41,248 nt of DNA from an uncultured Clostridium sp. (GCA_905193755.1 CAJJPX010000013.1:1-41248); one strand, 5' to 3'; positions 1-8,149 are shown, counted from the first letter of the stretch. Numbers and translations are program-made. The notes: a model not told the origin generated them from the letters alone.

Positions 1-37
1 TATTACTTTTATATTATAATTTTAGTGAGGTATTAAT

Positions 38-151
38 ATGGCAAAGAAGAAAAATAAATCAGAAGTAGGCAAAAAAATAGTAGCATGGATAATGCTTATA
101 GCAATGGTAGGTAGTTTATTTACGGTAGTTATAACTGCTCTTGCAAGCTAA
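38..151 (+). CDS. DUF4044/Prli42-like membrane microprotein (37 aa)
   Basis: A 37-residue protein with a lysine-rich cytoplasmic start (MAKKKNKSEVGKK) followed by one hydrophobic helix of about 20 residues and a short tail. This size and plan match the DUF4044 and Prli42 families of tiny Firmicutes membrane proteins; Prli42 anchors the Listeria stressosome, but no such role can be read from this sequence. A GAGGT ribosome binding site lies 8 bases before the ATG, a TATAAT box sits at 15-20, and a terminator follows at once, so it looks monocistronic. The gene is real with good confidence; the family call is by resemblance only. Confidence 0.75.
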   Translation: MAKKKNKSEVGKKIVAWIMLIAMVGSLFTVVITALAS

Positions 152-154
152 ATG

Positions 155-180
155 AAAAGAAGTTCTGTGACTTCTTTTTT
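155..180 (+). terminator. Intrinsic terminator of the 37-aa gene
   Basis: A 9-bp stem (155-163 with 170-178) and a 6-base loop run into a T tract, four bases after the stop codon. Confidence 0.9.
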
Positions 181-299
181 ATTTTAGTTTATTTTTTATA
201 TTTTTTATTATGTTTTTGTTATAATTATATATTTTCTTTAGTATCACTTTTGTTCACCCACTATATTATATTTAATATTTAGTAAGTGGTAAATTACAT

Positions 300-536
300 T
301 TATCTTTTATAGTAATATGGATATTTACAACTACAACATATATCACATTCTTTACAGTCTCTGCATTCACAACAATCTTCGTTTTTAGTTTCTTTTATGT
401 ATCCTAATATAGTGAATGTTATTGTTAAAATTGATAAGACAATTATAAGAATTAGCTTCTTTTTAGATTTTTTTAGTTTCTTTATTAGAATAATTGTTAG
501 AGTTAATAAAAATATAGCCATGCATATATAAATCAT
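300..536 (-). CDS. Two-helix membrane protein with a cysteine cluster (78 aa)
   Basis: Unrecognised. There are two predicted membrane helices (about residues 2-19 and 28-46) joined by a very basic linker (KKLKKSKKK). The C-terminal tail carries eight cysteines within sixteen residues (CCECRDCKECDICCSC) and ends YPYYYKR. I chose the ATG at 536 because AAAGGTGA lies 6 bases upstream; an ATG eight codons earlier has no such site and falls close to a TATAAT box (552-557 on this strand). The cysteine tail could bind metal or be lipid-modified; neither is shown. Confidence 0.6.
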   Translation of the reverse strand: MIYICMAIFLLTLTIILIKKLKKSKKKLILIIVLSILTITFTILGYIKETKNEDCCECRDCKECDICCSCKYPYYYKR

Positions 537-600
537 ATTATCACCTTTATCATTATACAATATTTTATATTTTATGTATAATAAATTTAGGCGATAAATT

Positions 601-702
601 ATGGCTAAAGATATAAAAAAATTAATTTTTTTAATGAAAGAAGAAGAAATAAGTTCGAATATCGCAAGATTAATTGTAAATGTGTATAAAATTGAGCATT
701 AA
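601..702 (+). CDS. Small hypothetical protein (33 aa)
   Basis: A short open frame starting MAKDIKKLIFLMKEEE and ending in TAA, with a weak AGG nine bases before the ATG and a TATAAT box at 577-582. It is divergent from the cysteine-tail gene and ends against the hairpin that terminates tRNA-Lys from the other side. It has no recognisable domain. Coding status is uncertain. Confidence 0.35.
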   Translation: MAKDIKKLIFLMKEEEISSNIARLIVNVYKIEH

Positions 703-724
703 AAAAGTCCTTTTGATAGGACTT
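701..724 (-). terminator. Terminator of tRNA-Lys
   Basis: A 6-bp GC-containing stem (705-710 with 719-724) is followed on the minus strand by a T tract, just after the tRNA 3' end. Confidence 0.8.
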
Positions 725-736
725 AATTTATTACTA

Positions 737-812
737 TGGTGGACCGCTAGGGATTCGAACCCTAGACCCATCGATTAAGAGTCGATTGCTCTACCAGCTG
801 AGCTAGCGGTCC
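737..812 (-). tRNA. tRNA-Lys (anticodon CTT)
   Basis: A complete cloverleaf with acceptor GGACCGC paired to GCGGTCC, discriminator A and an encoded CCA. The anticodon stem ATCGA/TCGAT closes the loop CTCTTAA, giving anticodon CTT, which reads AAG. A TATAAT box with an upstream TGC (865-870) is the likely promoter, giving a leader of about 45 nt. Confidence 0.97.
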
Positions 813-864
813 ATAATAAGTCGAACTTCATATTAATAAATTAATTTTCCGTTCAACGTTATTC

Positions 865-870
865 ATTATA
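865..870 (-). promoter_or_regulatory. Extended -10 promoter for tRNA-Lys
   Basis: TATGC directly precedes TATAAT on the minus strand. No good -35 is visible, which is usual for an extended -10 promoter. Confidence 0.6.
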
Positions 871-899
871 GCATACTATTTTTAAAAATAAAAGTCTTT

Positions 900-2147
900 T
901 TATTTTATTTTTCTAATAATTTCACTATTTTTGATTTGATATTTCTTATTTTTAGCTAAATTTGAAATACTAACTACTTCATAACCCATACTATTTAGTT
1001 TTGGGATTAACATTTTTACTGCTTCAATAGTTGTTGGATAAATATCATGCATAAGTACTATACAGCCATCACATGCATGTTTTAGTACAGAATTATAAAC
1101 TTGATTACTATCTTTTACTAACCAATCTTTTGGATCAATATTCCATAAAATAATTGGATAATTAGTTGATTTTACAGTTTCATTATAGTTTCCATATGGT
1201 GGACGTAAATATTTTATTTCTCCGCCTGTTATTTCTTTAAATAAAATCACTGGAGAATTTATTTCATTTAATACTTCTTTATCACTTATTTTATTTAAAT
1301 TTTTATGTGAATATGTGTGTGACGCTACTTCTGAAGATGAATTATATATTTCTTTAACTATATCTTCACTATATTTCATTCTATTACCTAACATAAAGAA
1401 TGTAGCTGATGATTTATTTAATTCTAATGTTTTTAATAATTCTTTAGTATATTTACTTGGACCATCATCAAACGTGAACGAAATATATTTTTTATTTTCT
1501 GTGTTTTCATTGTCATCTTCGAATGCATCTTCTGTTAAATTTATTGTTATGTATGGTATATAATCTAAATCTTTAAAATTAATATTGTTGAAATATACTT
1601 CTATTTTATTTTTATCTATGATATATGTATTATTATTTATATTTGAATCTTTTATTTTATCGTAAATATCTGTAGAATATTTATAATATACTAGTTCATT
1701 TATTTCTTGTTCTAAGTAGTCTTTATCATATACATTTGTAATATAAGAAAGCTCTTGGCTTTTTAAATTAATTAATATATTTTTATTTTTGGCTTTGTCT
1801 ATTGTATTTTCTACTGTAAACGTTACATTTACATAATCTTCAAAATAATATAGTTTATAATCCATTATTAGTGATTTTTTTATAGTATCAAATTTTTTAA
1901 ATTCTTTTATATAATCATAAAGTATGTCTGTTATTATTTTATTTATCTTATCATTTTTAAATCTTGGATATTCTACATTTATTTCTGTGATGTCGTCTTT
2001 ATATTCTATGATTGAGTCACTAACCTCTTTGGAAACCTTAATTGGTTCTTTATAAAATACATTTACTATTACAAATAATGAAACAAGTAATGCTGATATA
2101 TATAAGAAATATTTATATAATTGGTTTTTATAATTTAGTATTATCAT
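900..2147 (-). CDS. Membrane-anchored polysaccharide deacetylase (NodB fold, PgdA-like)
   Basis: It probably removes acetyl groups from peptidoglycan N-acetylglucosamine outside the cell, which protects against lysozyme. Residues 12-30 form a signal-anchor helix. Residues 40-200 resemble the DUF4163/DUF3298 stalk found before NodB in streptococcal PgdA. The NodB domain (221-400) has all five motifs: TFDDGPS (225-231), the metal pair H277 and H281 in HTYSH, RPPYG (315-319), DPKDW (338-342) and LMHD with H367. AGAGGT precedes the ATG, and a TGC-TATATT extended -10 lies at 2178-2183. Substrate assignment is by family; the catalytic class is secure. Confidence 0.9.
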   Translation of the reverse strand: MIILNYKNQLYKYFLYISALLVSLFVIVNVFYKEPIKVSKEVSDSIIEYKDDITEINVEYPRFKNDKINKIITDILYDYIKEFKKFDTIKKSLIMDYKLYYFEDYVNVTFTVENTIDKAKNKNILINLKSQELSYITNVYDKDYLEQEINELVYYKYSTDIYDKIKDSNINNNTYIIDKNKIEVYFNNINFKDLDYIPYITINLTEDAFEDDNENTENKKYISFTFDDGPSKYTKELLKTLELNKSSATFFMLGNRMKYSEDIVKEIYNSSSEVASHTYSHKNLNKISDKEVLNEINSPVILFKEITGGEIKYLRPPYGNYNETVKSTNYPIILWNIDPKDWLVKDSNQVYNSVLKHACDGCIVLMHDIYPTTIEAVKMLIPKLNSMGYEVVSISNLAKNKKYQIKNSEIIRKIK

Positions 2148-2254
2148 ATGTTACCTCTTCTACCTTACTATATATATAATATAGCACAAATTTGATAAAT
2201 TTAAACTATTTTTAATAAAAATATGATATAGTTATTATGAAAGTAAGGTGCGTT

Positions 2255-2971
2255 ATGAATACTACAATTAAAATTAATAATGAGAATCTAGCCAACTATG
2301 TGATGTTCAAGTTAAATAAATCTCGTAATGAATTTACTCAAGAAGAATTAAACGAAATATCTGAGATTGTTATTGATTATAGAGATGAAGATGAAAGTGG
2401 TTTTGTTTTTTTAGAGGAGTTAAAAAAACTTAATGTTCTTAAATCTATTACTTTAAGATATGGTTTTATATATAATGATAACTATAATATTTTTTCTTGC
2501 TTGAAAAGTTTATCTGAAATAGTTTTTGATAATTGTGAATTTGAAGATGAAGACTTAATTACATCACTTAATATTAACAATTTATCTTTAATAAATTGCA
2601 ATATAGTAAATTATGATTTTATAGATTCGCTTGATGACTTAAGTGAACTAACTATAGTAAATGGTAATGTTAAGTTCAGTAAAATTAATAATCTTAATAA
2701 ATTAAGGTATTTACAGCTTTCGTATTCAAATATTATAGATGTCTTTGATAATAATGCTTTGAATGTTTCTTCTATTGAAGAATTATATATAGATAACACT
2801 AATATTAATAGTTTTTCATTTTTGAATAATATGCCAAAACTTAAAAAAATTAGTATTGATTCTAAACAATATCAAACTAATAAAAAATTGTTTGATTCTT
2901 TAATTAAAAAGAATATACTTGTTTATAATGAAGACATGGTACTATTTGGGGGTGAAGATTTAGATGACTAA
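2255..2971 (+). CDS. Leucine-rich-repeat-like protein (238 aa)
   Basis: Residues 50-210 show irregular leucine/isoleucine-rich repeats, for example LNKLRYLQLSYSNI and IEELYIDNTNINSFSFL, typical of LRR solenoids used for protein binding. There is no signal peptide or membrane segment, so a cytoplasmic site is likely. I chose the ATG at 2255 because AAGGTG lies four bases upstream; an in-frame ATG at 2237 has none. The stop overlaps the next gene by eight bases, so the two are probably translationally coupled. Function unknown. Confidence 0.75.
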   Translation: MNTTIKINNENLANYVMFKLNKSRNEFTQEELNEISEIVIDYRDEDESGFVFLEELKKLNVLKSITLRYGFIYNDNYNIFSCLKSLSEIVFDNCEFEDEDLITSLNINNLSLINCNIVNYDFIDSLDDLSELTIVNGNVKFSKINNLNKLRYLQLSYSNIIDVFDNNALNVSSIEELYIDNTNINSFSFLNNMPKLKKISIDSKQYQTNKKLFDSLIKKNILVYNEDMVLFGGEDLDD

Positions 2972-5036
2972 CCATATAATGCATCTGCCTTTAGGAACTC
3001 AACTTAATGTTGATGTTATTAATAATTTTGCTCAACAACATTCAGATGGAAGAGTTATTATAGAGGTACAAAATACAAAAAATATATCTTCTTCTCTAAT
3101 TAAACAATTAAACCCAAATGTATTTATTAGAATTGCTGGTGGTTATGATGAAGATAGAATTAAGTATGGTGAATTTAAAGGAAATTATTATCTAACTGCT
3201 GTAATTTATACAAGAGATGAAACTGTAAAGATTTTAGAAGAAATTGAAAAAATTGAAAAAAATATACGTTATAATTGGTCTGATATTCAAAAATTACTTT
3301 ATGTATATGATAAGTTGAAATCTGGTGTAATGTATGACCCTAAATATAATTCAAAAAGTTCTAGTGAAGTTAGAAGCTTAAGAGGTCTCATTACTAAAAA
3401 GACAGTGTGTGCTGGATATTCTTTGATGTTAAAAGAAATAATGGATAGAAATAATGTACAATGTGAGTATGCTGAAGGATTTATTGGACCTAATAAAAAT
3501 GGTGCTCATGCGTGGAATATTGTTACTATTGATGGAAAAAAATATCCGATTGATTTAACATGGGATAATACAGCATATAGATCAGGTAGGTCAAAAAGTT
3601 TAGATTGGTTTTGTAAAAGTCCAACTGATTTTGCAGAAAGTCATAAGCCCTCTTCTTTTGAAGCAACACAAAATTATGAACACACTTTATCGCAAATCAA
3701 TCCTCAGCTTGCGAAAAAATTGTATTCTAAAATGGGATTACAAGGTACAACTGACTATCGTTCAGCAACTTATTATGGTACAAGAAGTGATGGTTCTAAA
3801 TTTTTAGTATCTCAAGTTGGTGAAAATAGAATTAATAATAAAAATTATTATAGATATTTTTATTTAGATACAACTGATAATTTTAATTATCCAATAATTT
3901 TTTATGGAGATGTTAATATTTCTTCTATAGTAGATAGAATAAAATTTATGAAACCTTTGCCTGATGGTTTAGAACATGCTATTTCAGATGTAATGTTTTC
4001 AAAAGAAAATATTGCTCTTTCTCTTGGTAGAAAAACTCTTTATCTTGGTGGTGTTTCAAAAAAAGGATTTTTTAGCAAGAAAAAATTTGCGACATCTGTA
4101 CATGAAATTCCAAAAACTGAAGTTGAATGTAAATTATTTAAATATCGCACTAAATCCTATATCAGAAGCGATGGTAGTTCTTTTGTTGCTCAAAAGATGC
4201 TTTCTGAAAGTGTTACTGATAAAGATATTGATGTTTCAAGATATAATATATTTGAGCTTGTTGATGATGGCGAAGAATTTTTTGTAAAAAGAAATACTGT
4301 TTATTCTGAAAGAGACTTCTTTGAAGATAAAAGAAAGATTATCACTGATAGGTATTTAAGCCGTAAAGCGCTCGATACTCTAACTAGTAGTACTGGTGGA
4401 TATATTGGATATATAGATAGTAATTCTAAATGGCAATTTGATGATGATTTAACTGAATATTTTGACACGGGCAAAAAGATTGATATTGATGCTTTTGATG
4501 AAATAAGAGATAAATTTCATATTCCAACAATCGATGAATTAAAAAGTTTAGCATCAGAGTATTCAGTTGTAATTAGTGAAGATGAATCTAGTCCAGGTAT
4601 TAAAATTATTAATAAGCAAACAAGAGAACTTCAAACAAATAGCGATGTTGCAAAAAGAGCTTTATTTGCAAATATCTGGCTTACTTCTGCTGGGGTAAAA
4701 TATGAACAAGGTGAAAAAATACCTGGAGAGAATTATGCTTTTAATGAACAAGCAGATAAATTATATAATACTATTTGGAAAAAGATGCTTTATTCTTGCC
4801 ATGTTAAAGGTGTTATAGATACAGTTGATTTATTTAGAACTATAGAGTCTACTAGCGACTATAAATATAATAAGCAAATTGTTGCAAATTTGTTTGGCTC
4901 ACCCTTTCAAACACAGTTTATTAATAATTATGTTTTAGAAGCATTAGGTAAAAAACCTCAAGGTATAACACCTCGAACATTATATAATATTGAGCATGCT
5001 AGTGAGCTTGAACAAAATTCAGCTAGAAATGTATAA
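2964..5036 (+). CDS. Large cytoplasmic transglutaminase-like protein (690 aa)
   Basis: Residues 100-205 carry a transglutaminase/papain-like core with the full triad: C149 in KKTVCAGYS, H182 in AHAWN and D197 in PIDLTW. This superfamily includes proteases, peptide amidases and crosslinking enzymes. The other 480 residues match nothing I recognise, and there is no signal peptide or membrane helix. The start overlaps the LRR gene; GGGGGTGAAG lies nine bases upstream. The pairing suggests the LRR protein partners or targets this enzyme, which is inference. A strong terminator follows. Confidence 0.8.
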   Translation: MTNHIMHLPLGTQLNVDVINNFAQQHSDGRVIIEVQNTKNISSSLIKQLNPNVFIRIAGGYDEDRIKYGEFKGNYYLTAVIYTRDETVKILEEIEKIEKNIRYNWSDIQKLLYVYDKLKSGVMYDPKYNSKSSSEVRSLRGLITKKTVCAGYSLMLKEIMDRNNVQCEYAEGFIGPNKNGAHAWNIVTIDGKKYPIDLTWDNTAYRSGRSKSLDWFCKSPTDFAESHKPSSFEATQNYEHTLSQINPQLAKKLYSKMGLQGTTDYRSATYYGTRSDGSKFLVSQVGENRINNKNYYRYFYLDTTDNFNYPIIFYGDVNISSIVDRIKFMKPLPDGLEHAISDVMFSKENIALSLGRKTLYLGGVSKKGFFSKKKFATSVHEIPKTEVECKLFKYRTKSYIRSDGSSFVAQKMLSESVTDKDIDVSRYNIFELVDDGEEFFVKRNTVYSERDFFEDKRKIITDRYLSRKALDTLTSSTGGYIGYIDSNSKWQFDDDLTEYFDTGKKIDIDAFDEIRDKFHIPTIDELKSLASEYSVVISEDESSPGIKIINKQTRELQTNSDVAKRALFANIWLTSAGVKYEQGEKIPGENYAFNEQADKLYNTIWKKMLYSCHVKGVIDTVDLFRTIESTSDYKYNKQIVANLFGSPFQTQFINNYVLEALGKKPQGITPRTLYNIEHASELEQNSARNV

Positions 5037-5037
5037 T

Positions 5038-5073
5038 AAAAGAGAAAAAGATAAGTTTACTTTTCTCTTTTTG
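5038..5073. terminator. Bidirectional terminator between the transglutaminase-like gene and argS
   Basis: An 11-bp stem (5038-5048 with 5061-5071) has A-rich and T-rich flanks on both strands, and it lies between convergent genes. Confidence 0.85.
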
Positions 5074-5101
5074 AATTATAAAAAATTATTGATTAGCTAT
5101 C

Positions 5102-6769
5102 TTATATTTTCTCTATTGTTTCAATACCTAATATTTTTAAAGCACTTGTTATTACTTTTGAAATACAATTTAATAATCTTATTCTTGATGATTTTAAAAC
5201 TATATCTGTTTCATTTGATATATTAACTTGCTCATATAGTTTTGAAAATAATCCTGCAATATTAAATATATATTTTGTTAAGTGTGCTGGTTCATTTGAT
5301 TTTAATAATTCGTCAATTATATTTGGATATAAGGATAATTCTTTTATAATCTTGTTTTCTATCTCATTATTAAATTTAACTTTATTTTCTAAATCTATTT
5401 GATTATTTTTTAAAATAGAATTAATTCTTGCTAAACTATATAAAATATACATACCAGATTCACCGGTGAAACTTGTTGCATTTTCTAAATTGAAATTAAC
5501 TATTTTATTTTTAGAAACATTTAGCATTGTAAACTTAATACAAGCGTTAACAAGTGTATTCAACTTTTCTTCTGATATTTCGTTGTCCCTTGAGTTAAAC
5601 TCTTTTATTAAAGTTTCTCTTACAGCTTTCATAAAATCAGTTACTAAAACTACTGTACCCTCTGAAGTTGACATCTTATCTCCATCTAATAGAACATACG
5701 AGTATGAAATAAGTTCAGGTGCTTTATAACCTAGTATATCTAAAACAGCACTAATTTGTTTCATATATACTTCTTGATCTTCACCTAAAACAATAAAATT
5801 ATTTTTAGAATTTAAGCCTATTTTATAAATTGTATATGCTATATCTCTCATAGGATATAAAGATGTTTTATTTGAACGAGTTAACACAATTACTGGAGAT
5901 TTAGTAGGTATATTGTATCCAGTTAAATCAACATATAATCTTCCAAGATCATCTTCGTGTAGTTTTCCTGTTTTATCTAGTCTTTTTATTATATCTTCTA
6001 AACAATTATTATAAACAAAATCAGATTCATGTGTGAACACATCAAAATGAATATTTAATTTATCAAATATTTTTAGTTGACCTTTGACACATTTATCAGT
6101 AATTTCTTTAAATCTAGCAATCATTTCTTTATCGCCAGTTTCTACTTTTTTTAAGTAGTCATATGCTTTTTGATTTATTGTTTCGTCTTCTTTAGCTTGA
6201 TTACTAATTTTTACATAGGTATCTAAAATAGCAGAAAAACTTTCGTCTTTTAGTCCATATTGTTCTATACCAATAACAAGTAATGCTATTTTTAGACCAA
6301 TATCATTGATAAAATAATGTCTTTCAACTTTATATCCTGTGAATGCATACAAGTTACTCATAAAGTCCCCAATTAGGCTATTTCTGCATCTTCCTATATG
6401 TGGTTCTGCATTTGGATTAATTGATGTATGTTCGATTAATAATGATTCATTATTTCCTTGATTTAGAGAACCATAATTATTATTTGATTCTATTTCGTTA
6501 ATAATCAAAGAACTAAATTTATCATAATTAATATAAAAATTCACATAAGGTCCCATTACTTTAATGTCACTAAAGTTATTCTCATTATCATTAAATTTTT
6601 CTTTAATTAGATTAGCAATTTCAATTGGACTAGAATATTCTTCATTTCTTAAATTAGCACATTGAATACTATAATCTCCCATATTATCTTTTGGTGGTAT
6701 TTCTATTTTTATTTTTTCTTCGCTAATATTAATAATTTCAAGTATTTTTTTAGTTATATATTTTTTCAT
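5102..6769 (-). CDS. argS: Arginyl-tRNA synthetase
   Basis: Charges tRNA-Arg with arginine in the cytoplasm. It is a class I enzyme of 555 aa, normal for the family. Order: N-terminal Arg_S additional domain (1-85), HIGH motif as HIGR (124-127) within the family signature around NPNAEPHIGR, Rossmann core, KMSKS motif as KMSTS (365-369), then the helical DALR anticodon-binding domain (440-555). I chose the start at 6769 because AGAGGGAG lies five bases upstream; the longer open frame runs back into the T-box terminator. Expression is controlled by the T-box upstream. Confidence 0.97.
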   Translation of the reverse strand: MKKYITKKILEIINISEEKIKIEIPPKDNMGDYSIQCANLRNEEYSSPIEIANLIKEKFNDNENNFSDIKVMGPYVNFYINYDKFSSLIINEIESNNNYGSLNQGNNESLLIEHTSINPNAEPHIGRCRNSLIGDFMSNLYAFTGYKVERHYFINDIGLKIALLVIGIEQYGLKDESFSAILDTYVKISNQAKEDETINQKAYDYLKKVETGDKEMIARFKEITDKCVKGQLKIFDKLNIHFDVFTHESDFVYNNCLEDIIKRLDKTGKLHEDDLGRLYVDLTGYNIPTKSPVIVLTRSNKTSLYPMRDIAYTIYKIGLNSKNNFIVLGEDQEVYMKQISAVLDILGYKAPELISYSYVLLDGDKMSTSEGTVVLVTDFMKAVRETLIKEFNSRDNEISEEKLNTLVNACIKFTMLNVSKNKIVNFNLENATSFTGESGMYILYSLARINSILKNNQIDLENKVKFNNEIENKIIKELSLYPNIIDELLKSNEPAHLTKYIFNIAGLFSKLYEQVNISNETDIVLKSSRIRLLNCISKVITSALKILGIETIEKI

Positions 6770-6784
6770 ATTTTCTCCCTCTCT

Positions 6785-7002
6785 ATTTAAATAAAAAAGA
6801 AATTCTATAAAATAAGGACGAATATAAATCCGTGGTACCACCTTAATTCATAGAATTTCTATGCACTCGAATCTTTAACGCAGATATACGTTTTAACTCA
6901 AAGGTTCATTCATATAACATTGTCATTTCTTTTCACCAACCAGAAACATCACTAAGACAAGAGGTTAAATTACTACTCCTTTTTCTTTGTCATTTAAAAT
7001 AT
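6785..7002 (-). promoter_or_regulatory. T-box leader of argS (specifier reads UGA)
   Basis: A T-box riboswitch: uncharged tRNA binding favours an antiterminator and lets argS be read. Stem I base pairs AAAGG with CCTTT. The distal loop has the usual GGTTGGTGAAAAG. The T-box core AAGGTGGTACCACGG is clear at 6826-6845. The antiterminator pairs AAGG with CCTT, and the competing terminator pairs AGAAATTCTAT with ATAGAATTTCT before a T run. The specifier loop 3' side is GAA-TGA-A followed by CC, so the triplet in the specifier slot is UGA, not an arginine codon (AGA would be one base away). See findings. Confidence 0.93.
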
Positions 7003-7008
7003 GTTTAG

Positions 7009-7037
7009 ATTATAGCACCTTTTAATTTTTTTGTAAA
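7009..7037 (-). promoter_or_regulatory. Promoter of the argS T-box
   Basis: TTTACA (7032-7037), 17 bp, TATAAT (7009-7014) on the minus strand, placing the start near 7002. Confidence 0.8.
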
Positions 7038-7039
7038 TA

Positions 7040-7065
7040 AAAATCAATCATTTCTGATTGATTTT
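7040..7065 (-). terminator. Orphan intrinsic terminator upstream of argS
   Basis: An 11-bp stem AAAATCAATCA with a four-base loop and a TTTTTATTT tail on the minus strand. No intact gene lies upstream of it on that strand; a frame without an ATG (7048-7224) ends inside the hairpin. Confidence 0.7.
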
Positions 7066-7263
7066 ATCTAAAAGTTCGAATAGCTCGAACAAATTCTTCA
7101 ATGGTGCCTGTGAAGAAGAAGTCGAATAACTTTTCTTACAAACATTAATAGGTAGTAATAACTTACTAACTAATATAAGTATACTACAAATTTTATAAAA
7201 TGAAATAAAAATTGTTTCAAACTGCTAAAATATGTTAAAATTATTATAGAAAGGAGTTGTGCA

Positions 7264-7992
7264 ATGGAAAATCAAAATAAAAACAATGGGTTATATGTTT
7301 TAGTTGGTATATTATGTGTACTTGTATTAATTTTAGGAGGATATATTGTTTATGATAAAGTATTATCTAAGCCTATTGAAAATGAAAATACAACAAATAA
7401 TAATCAATCAAATCAAACAAATGAAGTTGTTAACAAGCAATATAATGTTGGTGATGAGATAACTTTTAATAATGAAAAATGGCATGTAATTTCTCAGTCA
7501 ACTACATCAGATGATTATGTAGTTGTATTGAAAGATCAAGATTTGAATGATTTAAAACAAAAACCTTATTATGAGTGTCCAAAAGAAGATGATAATGGCA
7601 TTAATTGTAATATGAAAATGTCTAATGATTATGAAAAGTCTGTCGCTAAAAAATATTTTGATGAAACATACATTAATGTATTAAATAAGAATAATCTTAA
7701 AGAAGTTAATGGATATTATATAAGATTAATTAATGTAAATGAATTAGAATCTCTTGGATGTGATTTAAGCAACAAAAGTTGTAGTAATGCTCCAACTTGG
7801 TTAACTTCAAATATAGTTAGTTGGACAATGTCATATACTACAAGCACACCAACAGATGATGCATCTAAAGCTAATGTATATTCGTTTGGCTATGATGGTT
7901 ATACTGGTGCTAATGGAATTTATGAAAGTGGTGTGGGAAGCACTCTTAATGTTAGACCTGTTATAAATTTATTAAAAAGCAGTATAAAATAA
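7264..7992 (+). CDS. Membrane-anchored protein with a DUF6273-like domain (242 aa)
   Basis: A signal-anchor helix at residues 10-30 is followed by an Asn/Gln-rich linker (40-58) and an extracellular domain. That domain has the pattern of DUF6273-like proteins: W.V with a run of hydrophobic strands early (EKWHVISQS), a middle WLTSNIVSWTMS and a C-terminal NVRPVINL. Four cysteines (about 115, 123, 179 and 186) could form disulfides. AAAGGAG lies eight bases before the ATG. Function unknown. It stands alone on the plus strand beside the mobile-element scar, so it may have arrived as cargo, but this is not shown. Confidence 0.7.
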   Translation: MENQNKNNGLYVLVGILCVLVLILGGYIVYDKVLSKPIENENTTNNNQSNQTNEVVNKQYNVGDEITFNNEKWHVISQSTTSDDYVVVLKDQDLNDLKQKPYYECPKEDDNGINCNMKMSNDYEKSVAKKYFDETYINVLNKNNLKEVNGYYIRLINVNELESLGCDLSNKSCSNAPTWLTSNIVSWTMSYTTSTPTDDASKANVYSFGYDGYTGANGIYESGVGSTLNVRPVINLLKSSIK

Positions 7993-8038
7993 AAACATAA
8001 TTTTGTTTGAACGATTAGTTCTTGCTTAATTATGTTTT
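7992..8038 (+). terminator. Hairpin after the 242-aa gene
   Basis: AAAACATAATT pairs with AATTATGTTTT and encloses an inner GAAC/GTTC hairpin. The T tail is short, so this may be a weak terminator. Confidence 0.5.
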
Positions 8039-8046
8039 AGGATTTC

Positions 8047-8115
8047 AAAAGGGAATATTCCCTTTGCACACCTATTGGCTCTGCCAATAGAGAAGTGTGT
8101 TTTATTTATTGGAAA
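8047..8115 (+). other. Candidate MOBV-type oriT (nick region resembling pMV158)
   Basis: The order is a perfect palindrome AAAGGGAATATTCCCTTT (8047-8064), GCACAC, a 7-bp inverted repeat TATTGGC-TCT-GCCAATA (8072-8088), a short spacer, then AGTGTG followed by TTTTATTT. The pMV158 origin of transfer has the same plan: GCACAC, inverted repeat, AGTGTG with the nick just after it, then TTAT. A truncated serine recombinase lies next to it. No relaxase gene is present, so any transfer function would need one in trans. Alternative: plain stacked terminator hairpins. Confidence 0.45.
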
Positions 8116-8126
8116 TAGATATCACT

Positions 8127-8149
8127 GACAAGCGAATACTTGTCTTTTT
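8127..8149 (+). terminator. Intrinsic terminator
   Basis: GACAAG and CTTGTC pair across a six-base loop and are followed by TTTTT. It points rightward and overlaps the stop codon of the recombinase stump on the other strand. Confidence 0.7.

Noticed and set aside
2964..5036. Frames inside and beside the transglutaminase-like gene (4012-4287, 4990-5226)
   Set aside because: They lie in other frames of a strong coding gene or its terminator, have no ribosome binding site and are low-complexity hydrophobic translations typical of AT-rich shadows.
6842..6905. CGT in the argS leader (near 6890) as the arginine specifier
   Set aside because: That CGT lies in the small AACG/CGTT hairpin after stem I, not in the specifier loop defined by the AAAGG/CCTTT stem.
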